DNA from: Pseudomonadota bacterium
Lineage (GTDB): Bacteria; Pseudomonadota; Gammaproteobacteria; Xanthomonadales; Xanthomonadaceae
Reading direction: 5' to 3'
NCBI GenBank assembly: GCA_023386795.1
Contig: JAEWJB010000078.1
Location: 1 to 5,761 of the forward strand
DNA: 5,761 nt
Position 1 is the stretch's first letter. The number at the start of each line of letters is the position of its first letter. Of this stretch, positions 1 through 5,761 are shown one piece after another. Under the pieces are notes generated by a model that was not told where the DNA came from, searched no databases, and saw only the letters and a list, made by a program, of their open reading frames with translations. A program made the translations under genes and the position numbers.

Positions 1-52
1 ACCGCAAGCCGTCGCCACCCCACCCGCATCACCCTCCGTCCAACAACCCAGG

Positions 53-61
53 TGCGATAAT
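53..61 (+). promoter_or_regulatory. Candidate extended -10 promoter of the ABC exporter gene
   Basis: The sequence TGC-GATAAT matches an extended -10 element (TGn followed by a hexamer with 5 of 6 matches to TATAAT). No convincing -35 hexamer lies 16-18 bp upstream, which is tolerated by extended -10 promoters. Transcription would start near 67-69, leaving a leader of about 20 nt that just includes the Shine-Dalgarno sequence at 74-79. Assignment is by motif only. Confidence 0.42.
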
Positions 62-73
62 CCCACCCTGCTC

Positions 74-79
74 GGAGGA
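74..79 (+). promoter_or_regulatory. Ribosome binding site of the ABC exporter gene
   Basis: GGAGGA lies 8 nt before the ATG at 88, a near-ideal Shine-Dalgarno sequence and spacing. An in-frame TAA at 58-60 closes the frame upstream, and there is no other start codon between them, so this site fixes the start at 88. Confidence 0.8.
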
Positions 80-87
80 AGTCGCAA

Positions 88-1920
88 ATGTTCCGCTGGT
101 TCGAATCTCTGATCGACGTCTTCCCGAAGACCGAGACCAAAACGCCCCCGCGCAGCGTCTGGCGCTTCTATCTTCATTACCTGCGTCCCATCTGGCCCGT
201 GCTGCTCGCCACGCTCATCGCCGGGCTGGCACTGGCACTGGTGGAAGTGGCGATGTTCGATTTCCTCGGGCGTATCGTCGACCTGCTCGCCGAAGGCCCC
301 GGACCCGGCTTCTTCCAGCGCCACGCCAACGAACTGCTCTGGATGGCCGCCATCACGCTGCTGCTCCGCCCGTTGCTGGTGGCGCTGCACAACCTGCTGG
401 TCAACCAGGCCATCGTGCCCGGCTTGAGCAACCGCTCCCGCTGGCTCATGCACAACTATGTCGTGCGCCAGAGCCTGGCGTTCTTCCAGAACGACTTCGC
501 CGGGCGCATCGCCAACCGCGTGATGCAGACCGGCACCTCGCTGCGCGAGTCGGCGGTGCAGATGGTCGATGCGCTCTGGTACATCGTGGTCTACACCGGC
601 AGCGCGCTGTGGCTGTTCGCGCGCGCCGATCCCGTGCTCACGCTCCCGCTGCTGGTGTGGCTGGTGGTCTATGTCGGGTTGATGGCCTGGTTCGTGCCGC
701 GCATGAAGGAGCGCGCGTGGATCGCTTCCGACGCGCGCTCCAAGGCGATGGGCCGCATCGTCGACGGATACACCAACATCTCCACGCTCAAACTGTTCGC
801 CCACGCTGGCCGCGAACAGGCCTACGTGCGCGACGCGGTGGAGGAACTGGCGGTCAAGCATCGCCGGCAGACCCGCATGACCACCTCGCTCGATACCTGG
901 ATCGCCGTGGCCAACGGCTTCCTCATCGTGGGTACCTGCGCACTGGCGCTGTGGCTGTGGAACCGCGGGCAGGTGAGCGTGGGCGCGATCACGCTGGCCA
1001 CCGGCCTGGTCATCCGCATCCACAACATGTCCGGCTGGATCATGTGGACGGTGAACGGCATCTTCGAGGACATCGGCACCGTGCAGGACGGCATGCAGAC
1101 CATCTCCCAGCCGGTGCAGGTGCGTGATGCGGCCGATGCGCGGCCCCTGGTGGTCACGCGCGGCGAGGTGGATTTCCAACGCATCCATTTCCATTACGGC
1201 AAGCGCGGTGGCGTCATCGCCGGACTCGACCTGCAGGTGCGGCCTGGCGAGAAGATCGGCCTGGTGGGGCCGTCCGGGGCGGGCAAGTCCACGCTGGTCA
1301 ACGTCCTGCTGCGGCTGTACGACCTGGAGCAGGGCCGCATCCTCATCGACGGGCAGGACATCGCCCACGTCACCCAGGAAAGCCTGCGCGGGCAGATCGG
1401 CGTGGTGACGCAGGACACCTCGCTGCTGCACCGCTCCATCCGTGACAACCTGCTGTATGGCCGCCCGGATGCAACGCCGGCGCAGCTGCAGGCGGCGGTG
1501 GAGAAAGCCCGCGCCGCCAGCTTCATCGACTCGCTGGTGGACGGCGAGGGCCGCCAAGGCTACGACGCGCACGTGGGCGAGCGCGGAGTGAAACTGTCGG
1601 GCGGGCAGCGCCAGCGCATCGCCATCGCTCGCGTCCTGCTCAAGGACGCACCGATCCTGGTGCTGGACGAGGCGACCTCGGCACTGGATTCGGAGGTGGA
1701 GGCAGCGATCCAGGAAAGCCTGGACGACCTGATGGCCGGCAAGACGGTGATCGCCATTGCGCACCGGCTTTCCACCATCGCGCGGATGGACCGGCTGGTG
1801 GTGATGGATCGGGGCGCGATCGTGGAAAGCGGCACGCACGCCGAACTGATCGCGCGTGGCGGGTTGTATGCGCGGTTGTGGGCGCGGCAGACGGGCGGCT
1901 TCGTGGCGGCAGACGCCTAG
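88..1920 (+). CDS. ABC exporter half-transporter, fused permease and ATP-binding domains
   Basis: This is a 610-residue type IV ABC exporter (MdlB/MsbA-like class), expected to homodimerise in the inner membrane and use ATP hydrolysis to move a substrate outward. The membrane domain spans about residues 25-330, with six hydrophobic segments near 33-55, 83-105, 158-178, 183-204, 270-290 and 298-322. The ATPase domain shows an A-loop Tyr370, Walker A GPSGAGKST (394-402), Q-loop Gln442, signature LSGGQ (503-507), Walker B ILVLDE (523-528, catalytic Glu528), D-loop SALD (531-534) and H-loop His559. All catalytic motifs are intact and the length is normal for the family. The start is set by GGAGGA 8 nt upstream and a TAA just before it. 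The gene stands alone and is convergent with the next gene. The substrate cannot be read from the sequence: lipid, drug or peptide are all possible. It is unlikely to be the lipid A flippase MsbA because no lpxK neighbour is visible. Confidence 0.93.
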   Translation: MFRWFESLIDVFPKTETKTPPRSVWRFYLHYLRPIWPVLLATLIAGLALALVEVAMFDFLGRIVDLLAEGPGPGFFQRHANELLWMAAITLLLRPLLVALHNLLVNQAIVPGLSNRSRWLMHNYVVRQSLAFFQNDFAGRIANRVMQTGTSLRESAVQMVDALWYIVVYTGSALWLFARADPVLTLPLLVWLVVYVGLMAWFVPRMKERAWIASDARSKAMGRIVDGYTNISTLKLFAHAGREQAYVRDAVEELAVKHRRQTRMTTSLDTWIAVANGFLIVGTCALALWLWNRGQVSVGAITLATGLVIRIHNMSGWIMWTVNGIFEDIGTVQDGMQTISQPVQVRDAADARPLVVTRGEVDFQRIHFHYGKRGGVIAGLDLQVRPGEKIGLVGPSGAGKSTLVNVLLRLYDLEQGRILIDGQDIAHVTQESLRGQIGVVTQDTSLLHRSIRDNLLYGRPDATPAQLQAAVEKARAASFIDSLVDGEGRQGYDAHVGERGVKLSGGQRQRIAIARVLLKDAPILVLDEATSALDSEVEAAIQESLDDLMAGKTVIAIAHRLSTIARMDRLVVMDRGAIVESGTHAELIARGGLYARLWARQTGGFVAADA

Positions 1921-1935
1921 CGGGCAGCCGCCCGC
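1920..1935. terminator. Hairpin in the convergent gap, possible bidirectional terminator
   Basis: A perfect 6-bp GC-only stem with a 4-nt loop (GCGGGC-AGCC-GCCCGC) begins at the last base of the ABC exporter stop codon. It fills half of the 27-bp gap between the two convergent stop codons. There is no T-tract on either strand, so it is not a classical intrinsic terminator. It could still slow polymerase or protect 3' ends. Confidence 0.35.
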
Positions 1936-1947
1936 GCAGGAGCGGCT

Positions 1948-2826
1948 TCAGCCGTCGACCGGCACCGCCACCGGCTTGCCGCGCCGCGCGGCGAGCGCGG
2001 CACCCGCCGAGGCCACCATGATGCAGCCGATGGCCAACCACTGGCGGCTGCTCAGGGTTTCGGACAGCAGCAGCCAGCCGGCGAGCGCGGCCACCGCGGG
2101 CTCAAGGCTCAGCAGGATGCCGAACGTCTGCCGTGGCAGATGCTTGAGCGCGTAAATCTCCAGCGAATACGGAATCGCGCTCGACAGCAGCGCCACGCCG
2201 GCGGCGAATGCCAGCAGCGCCGGAGAGCCGAACACCGCGCCCACCTGGCCGACGCCGAAGGGCAGCGCCACCAGCGTGGCCACCAACAGGCCCAGGGGCA
2301 CGGTGGCGCGCCCGCCGGCCTGGCCGGCGCGCTGCCCGGTGACGATGTACAACGCCCAGCACAATGCCGCCAGCAGCGCCCAGCCGACGCCGGCCGGATC
2401 CAGCGCTGCATCCAGGCTGCCGCGCGGTACCAGCAGCGAAAGCCCGGCGATGGCGAACACGATCCAGACGAAATCCAGCGCCCTGCGGGAGGACAACAGG
2501 GCCACCGCCAGCGGTCCGGTGAATTCGATCGCTACCGCGATGCCGAACGGAATCGTGCGCAGCGCCAGGTAGAACGAAAGGTTCATCGCCCCCAGCACCA
2601 CGCCATAGCCCACGACCATCGCCAACGCGCGCGGTGCCGGCCAGGCGCGCCACGGGCGCTGCACGGCGAACATCAGCAGTGCAGCGAAACCCACGCGCAA
2701 CAGCGTGGTGGCCGGCGCGCCGATCACCGGGAACAGGTGCTTGGCCAGCGAAGTGCCGAAGCACAGCGAGGTGATCGAGCCGAGGACGGCGAGGATCGGC
2801 AGGGTGGTGCGGTGTGACGCGGACAT
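1948..2826 (-). CDS. rhtA: RhtA-like threonine/homoserine exporter (EamA/DMT family)
   Basis: This 292-residue inner-membrane protein has two tandem EamA domains (about residues 10-135 and 147-280) and about ten hydrophobic helices, as in the drug/metabolite transporter superfamily. It matches E. coli RhtA (295 aa) as I remember it in several conserved blocks: SLAK.LFP.. GAP near 26-38, GIAVAIEFTGPLAVAL at 95-110, SSRR..DFVW at 112-121, GQRAG at 164-168, IPYSLE at 218-223, TFG at 234-236 and EPA.AA at 242-247. RhtA exports threonine, homoserine and some amino-acid analogues by proton exchange, and the role here is inferred from that similarity. The ATG at 2824-2826 is the only plausible start: no in-frame start codon lies just upstream, and the protein aligns from its first helix. 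No Shine-Dalgarno sequence precedes it (the 20 nt before it are C/G-rich without a purine run), so initiation may be weak or coupled to upstream translation. The gene lies 60 bp downstream of the autotransporter on the same strand. Confidence 0.85.
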   Translation of the reverse strand: MSASHRTTLPILAVLGSITSLCFGTSLAKHLFPVIGAPATTLLRVGFAALLMFAVQRPWRAWPAPRALAMVVGYGVVLGAMNLSFYLALRTIPFGIAVAIEFTGPLAVALLSSRRALDFVWIVFAIAGLSLLVPRGSLDAALDPAGVGWALLAALCWALYIVTGQRAGQAGGRATVPLGLLVATLVALPFGVGQVGAVFGSPALLAFAAGVALLSSAIPYSLEIYALKHLPRQTFGILLSLEPAVAALAGWLLLSETLSSRQWLAIGCIMVASAGAALAARRGKPVAVPVDG

Positions 2827-2851
2827 GGGGCGGCGAGCGGCTCGGGGGACG

Positions 2852-2865
2852 GCATGATGACATGC
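2852..2865 (-). other. Small hairpin in the gap between the autotransporter and rhtA
   Basis: A perfect 5-bp inverted repeat with a 4-nt loop (GCATG-TCAT-CATGC on the minus strand) sits in the 60-bp gap. It is too short and lacks a T-tract, so it is unlikely to terminate transcription. The rest of the gap is GC-rich and shows no recognisable -35/-10 pair or Shine-Dalgarno sequence. A dimeric regulator site is possible but unsupported. Confidence 0.2.
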
Positions 2866-2886
2866 GCGTCCCCGCGCGTGCCGCGG

Positions 2887-5761
2887 CTAGAAGGCCTGTT
2901 TCCAGCCGAGCATGACGTGGCGGTCGCTACCGGAGGTGGAGTCGCGCACGCCCAGGTCCAGACGCAGCTGGGCGTCGGCGCCGAACGCGCGCTGCAACCC
3001 GACATCCAACGCCCTCACGTCCGGTGCCAACGCATCGGCGGCGAGCGTGCTCCAGGCATCCAGTGCGGTGAAGCGCGCGGTCAGCTCTGCGGACGCCGAC
3101 AGCAGGTGCTGCCATTCCACGCGGCCCTGCCACTGCCAGCGGCCGGCCGCAGCACGCTGCCAACGCGCACCGAGCATGCCCAACGTGGCGTGGGAACGGG
3201 TGTCCATCGCGGTGAGTCCGAAGCCGGCCGCGCCCTGTTCGCTGAAGCCGCCCTGTTCGCTGTCGACGGCCTGCATTCCCAGGTATGGCACCCAGGAGGT
3301 CTCGCCCCAGCGCACGCGCAGACCGGCCTGCAGGTTGGCGCTGACCTGCTGGTGCAGGTAGTCCGACCCGACGAGATAACGGCTGCCCGCCAGGTCGATC
3401 TCGCGCCGCAGCTGGCGCTGTCCCTGACCGAACGCCAGGCTGCCCAGCAGGTAGCCATGCTCGCCGACGCGCCAGTCGGCATACACCTGCCCTTCGGTAA
3501 GGCGGTTCTGCGCGCGGTCCCAGCGACCGGCCTGCCATGCGTGGCCCTGCGAGTTCCCGAAAGACAGGCCCAGCAACGTGCTGCCGCGCGACAGGTCGTA
3601 GCCGCTCAGCCAGCCGGCCGATTGCAGGCCATGGCCTGCCGCCCGCTGCTGTCGGTCGAAGCTTTGCGACCAGCCGCCCTGCACGGCGTGTTCGCGCGCG
3701 TCGTCCAGGCGCGATTCCAGCGAGCGCCGCGATGCATCGGCGGAGAGCTGCGCAAAAGCCAGGTCCAGGCCATGCAACTCGCCGGACAAGCTGCCGAGCG
3801 AGCGGTCGAGCTGCGCGGAAGACGAGGTGGCTTGCAGGGCACCGGCGGCTGCGAGGAACGCCGGGTCAGGCGTGGCCGCACCGGTATCGAGCTCGCCGAA
3901 TGCAGTCTCCACTCGTTGCGCGCCACCAACGGCGGCTGCGGTGAGCCCCATGCGCAGCGCCGTGGTGGTGACGTTGTTGCGCACCAGGTCCAGCCAGACC
4001 CGGTTGGTTTCATAGTGCGGCGTGGCGCTCAGCAGGTAATAGCCCGCCGAGTTGACCACGCTGTCGAACTGACCCTGCACCTGCGCCGCGTGCAGCACGT
4101 CGGTCTGTGCCTTGAAGGTATAACCCTGCGCGAGGCCGACGATCTCCAGCATGCCGGCCAGGTGCGCCGTGCCGCCGATCTGCAATGGCTGCTCCGACAG
4201 GTAGTAGCCCAGTTTGGCGTTGGCCGTCTGCGTGTAGTCACCGCCGATGCTGATCGCCAGGTTTGCGTTGGAGGTGTACACGCGCGCGTCGTTGTGGATG
4301 TCGCCGCCCACAGTGACGCTTGTACCGGTCGCCTGGCTCCAGTAGTTGCTCGAACCCAGCAACAGGCCCGCGCCATCGCTCACCTCGATCTTCCCCGCCA
4401 CCTCGGCGCCGTTGGCCAAGGTCAGGACGGCGTTGTCCCGGACCACGAAATCGCCGGCCTGGTAGCCGAACACGCCCAGCGTGGGGCCGTTCTGCACGGT
4501 CGTCGTGCCGGTATAGGTGTTGTGCCCGGACATCCACATCAACGAAGAGGCACCGTTGCCGTCAATCGTCAGGTTGCCGGCACCGCTGATGTCGTTGGAC
4601 CACTCGCCCGCCCAACCCTGTGTGCCATTACGACTGAGGTCGACATGGAGGTCGCCCCAGTCCAGCCGCGCCGGTCCCTTGACCGCCTTGGCGATGTTGA
4701 GCAGGCCGTAGCCATACACGTCGTCCACGCCGGGATCGCCGAGATCCGTCGCGGTACCCAGCAGTACCTGACGGATCTGCTCGCCTGTCAGGTAGGGCAG
4801 GTACGAGTAGACCTGTTCCGCCGCGCCTGCCGCCTGTGCGGCGGCGTACTCGGTGCCGTGCGCGTTGATGGGGCTGATGCTGTCCGGTGCGAGCGTCTTC
4901 ACGTCCGCCGGGGCTACGAGGCACACGTCGCGCGCCGCGCCGCAGGCATTGGACGTGGCAGAGATCAGCGTCGGATCCAGGCTGGATACGCCACCGACGA
5001 CCAGCCAGTGGTCGCGCAGCCGCGAGGGGTCGTCCGCGGAGAACGGCAGCAGCGCCAGCTCGGAAGGCTGGTGGTCATCGATGTCGTCGCCCGCGCCGAC
5101 CACGACGAGCCCGCCGTTGCCGGTGATGTGGGACAGGCCGCTGTAAAGCTCGGCACGACCGGCCGCGTCCTGCCACCGCAGCGAGGGTGACAGGGCCACC
5201 ACGTCCGCCCCCTGCGTGGCCAGCCATTGCATCGCGGTATCGAAGCCGTCGTTGGCGTGCACGGCCTGCGTGCTCGCGTTGTCATCGGCGAGGTAACGCA
5301 CCGAAAGCAGCGTCGCTTCGGCCACGCCGCCCGGATGCCCGTCCGCGGGGCGGCCGAGCAGGATCTGCGCCACCTGCGTGCCGTGGCCGGCCTTGTCATC
5401 CACGCTGGTGTCCTTGCGGGCCGCGTCCACCACGTATTGCGCGACGCTCGGCACGAGCGGGCTCAGGCGCGCGGAGCTCGCGCCGGTATCCACCAGGCCG
5501 ATGCGGAAGACGTCGTTGGTCGTCTTGCCCTGCCATGTCGCTCCGGTGATGGACAGGTGCGCGTCGAGCGGCGCATCCGTTACCGGCGCCGCGCGCAGCA
5601 ACGGCGGTGGCGGTGGCGGCGGCGGAGGTGGTGGCAGTGGAGGCAATGGCATTGGAGGCAGCGAAGAAAGAGAATGTAGCGGTGCCGCTGATTGGGGAGA
5701 CAGCGTAGCCACGGATCGCAATGTTGGTCCCGGATCAGCAGCCATCGGATCTATATCAAAT
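2887..5761 (-). CDS. Autotransporter with S8 subtilase-like passenger lacking the catalytic Ser; 5' end beyond window
   Basis: This is a type Va autotransporter of the NalP/SphB1 class. Residues are numbered from the in-window ATG at 5743-5745 (952 residues to the stop). Order: Pro-rich segment 30-48 with 11 consecutive Pro; subtilase fold about 78-360; PATR-type repeat about 386-425; pertactin-like beta-helix to about 590; helical linker about 645-685; beta-barrel about 690-952 ending in Phe, the usual outer-membrane signal. In the subtilase fold the Asp motif VDTG (Asp86), the His motif GHGTQVAQ (His121) and the Cys268/Cys275 pair typical of NalP-like proteins are present. The Ser motif reads HGTEYAAA: Glu299 stands where GTS-[MF]-A requires Ser. 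The oxyanion Asn is Asp220. A protease reaction is therefore not expected, and a binding or adhesive role is an inference. The frame is open through the right edge. The ATG at 5745 has no Shine-Dalgarno and is not followed by a signal peptide, so the true start, probably with a signal or lipoprotein peptide, lies outside. The first ~48 codons have much lower GC3 than the rest. Confidence 0.9.
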   Translation of the reverse strand, partial: FDIDPMAADPGPTLRSVATLSPQSAAPLHSLSSLPPMPLPPLPPPPPPPPPPPLLRAAPVTDAPLDAHLSITGATWQGKTTNDVFRIGLVDTGASSARLSPLVPSVAQYVVDAARKDTSVDDKAGHGTQVAQILLGRPADGHPGGVAEATLLSVRYLADDNASTQAVHANDGFDTAMQWLATQGADVVALSPSLRWQDAAGRAELYSGLSHITGNGGLVVVGAGDDIDDHQPSELALLPFSADDPSRLRDHWLVVGGVSSLDPTLISATSNACGAARDVCLVAPADVKTLAPDSISPINAHGTEYAAAQAAGAAEQVYSYLPYLTGEQIRQVLLGTATDLGDPGVDDVYGYGLLNIAKAVKGPARLDWGDLHVDLSRNGTQGWAGEWSNDISGAGNLTIDGNGASSLMWMSGHNTYTGTTTVQNGPTLGVFGYQAGDFVVRDNAVLTLANGAEVAGKIEVSDGAGLLLGSSNYWSQATGTSVTVGGDIHNDARVYTSNANLAISIGGDYTQTANAKLGYYLSEQPLQIGGTAHLAGMLEIVGLAQGYTFKAQTDVLHAAQVQGQFDSVVNSAGYYLLSATPHYETNRVWLDLVRNNVTTTALRMGLTAAAVGGAQRVETAFGELDTGAATPDPAFLAAAGALQATSSSAQLDRSLGSLSGELHGLDLAFAQLSADASRRSLESRLDDAREHAVQGGWSQSFDRQQRAAGHGLQSAGWLSGYDLSRGSTLLGLSFGNSQGHAWQAGRWDRAQNRLTEGQVYADWRVGEHGYLLGSLAFGQGQRQLRREIDLAGSRYLVGSDYLHQQVSANLQAGLRVRWGETSWVPYLGMQAVDSEQGGFSEQGAAGFGLTAMDTRSHATLGMLGARWQRAAAGRWQWQGRVEWQHLLSASAELTARFTALDAWSTLAADALAPDVRALDVGLQRAFGADAQLRLDLGVRDSTSGSDRHVMLGWKQAF
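3232..3262 (-). repeat. Short direct repeat in the beta-barrel coding region
   Basis: A 13-bp sequence, GCCCTGTTCGCTG on the plus strand, occurs at 3232-3244 and again at 3250-3262 with an 18-bp period. It encodes a doubled Ser-Glu-Gln-Gly (residues 829-832 and 835-838) in a loop between two barrel strands. The repeat keeps the reading frame and looks like a small local duplication. Confidence 0.6.
4471..4590 (-). repeat. Passenger-associated transport repeat (PATR) in the autotransporter
   Basis: Residues about 386-425 carry the PATR pattern: a Gly-rich lead, then N-T-Y-T-G-T-T-T-V near 409-417, then G-P-T-L-G-V near 420-425. In this family such repeats form part of the beta-helix stem and are linked to efficient passenger secretion. 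Only one clear copy is seen, in the same position as in NalP, just after the subtilase domain. Confidence 0.65.
5602..5634 (-). repeat. Imperfect CCN trinucleotide tract encoding 11 consecutive prolines
   Basis: Eleven successive proline codons (6 CCG, 4 CCA, 1 CCT) encode residues 38-48 of the autotransporter. The tract follows a less regular Pro/Leu stretch from residue 30. It likely forms a stiff spacer between the N-terminus and the subtilase-like domain. Unit loss or gain would change linker length in steps of one residue without breaking the frame. Runs of this length need elongation factor P for efficient translation in bacteria. Confidence 0.85.

Noticed and set aside
609..1408. Alternative plus-strand open frames inside the ABC exporter gene
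   Set aside because: They overlap the membrane and ATPase domains in other frames, are rich in Arg and Ser, and have no family features. The ABC frame has all conserved motifs.
2140..2817. A 225-codon open frame on the plus strand opposite rhtA
   Set aside because: It is codon-register antisense to rhtA and very rich in Arg, Gln, His and Gly with no recognisable domain. rhtA itself matches a known family along its length.
2102..2863. A 253-codon minus-strand frame overlapping rhtA, starting upstream of it
   Set aside because: It is a frame-shifted reading of rhtA. The Arg/Ala/Gly-rich product has none of the transmembrane pattern or EamA motifs seen in the rhtA frame.
2927..3538. Out-of-frame minus-strand open frames inside the autotransporter barrel region as a sign of a frameshift
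   Set aside because: The main frame is continuous through the barrel to a C-terminal Phe and contains the expected barrel pattern. The alternative frames are Arg/Ala/Pro-rich shadows.
2854..5190. A 778-codon open frame on the plus strand opposite the autotransporter
   Set aside because: It is in exact codon register with the autotransporter on the other strand. Stops there would require TTA, CTA or TCA codons in the autotransporter, which are rare in this GC-rich gene; the frame ends where the autotransporter uses TCA for Ser186. The translation is a low-information mix of Arg, Ala, Gln, Gly and Val with no motif.
5602..5660. GGN-rich plus-strand repeat considered as a CRISPR, tandem repeat array or G-quadruplex element
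   Set aside because: The units are only 3 bp and follow proline codons of the autotransporter, with no spacers. The G runs are mostly of two bases, so a stable quadruplex is not well supported.

Overview
The window is high-GC DNA (about two thirds G+C by eye) with tightly packed genes and strong GC3 codon bias. With an RhtA-type exporter and an NalP-type autotransporter present, this suggests a gammaproteobacterium, most plausibly a member of the Xanthomonadaceae (Xanthomonas/Stenotrophomonas-like). That placement is an inference from composition and gene families, not from a marker gene.

Layout: (1) 1-87 is a short upstream region with an extended -10 promoter candidate and a good Shine-Dalgarno sequence. 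(2) 88-1920 (+) encodes a complete ABC half-exporter with fused membrane and ATPase domains. (3) 1921-1947 is a 27-bp convergent gap holding a perfect GC-rich hairpin. (4) 1948-2826 (-) encodes a complete RhtA-like amino-acid exporter of the EamA/DMT superfamily. (5) 2827-2886 is a 60-bp gap with no clear promoter or terminator. (6) 2887 to the right edge (-) encodes a large autotransporter with an S8 subtilase-like passenger, one PATR repeat, a helical linker and a C-terminal outer-membrane beta-barrel ending in Phe. Its frame stays open through the edge, so the N-terminus, presumably with the signal peptide, lies outside.

The most notable object is the autotransporter. Its fold, the Asp86/His121 pair and the cysteine pair of NalP-like subtilases are recognisable. 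However, the catalytic Ser position is Glu299, the oxyanion-hole Asn position is Asp220, and the usual substrate-binding N-x-S-x-G block is changed. The rest of the 950-codon frame is intact, so this looks like a maintained pseudo-protease on the cell surface rather than a decaying gene. Its N-terminal ~48 residues, including 11 consecutive prolines, use a very different codon set from the rest.

The three genes do not form an obvious pathway. The ABC exporter is convergent with the other two. The autotransporter and rhtA share a strand and may be co-transcribed, but no functional link is evident. The long open frames opposite rhtA and the autotransporter are codon-register antisense shadows.
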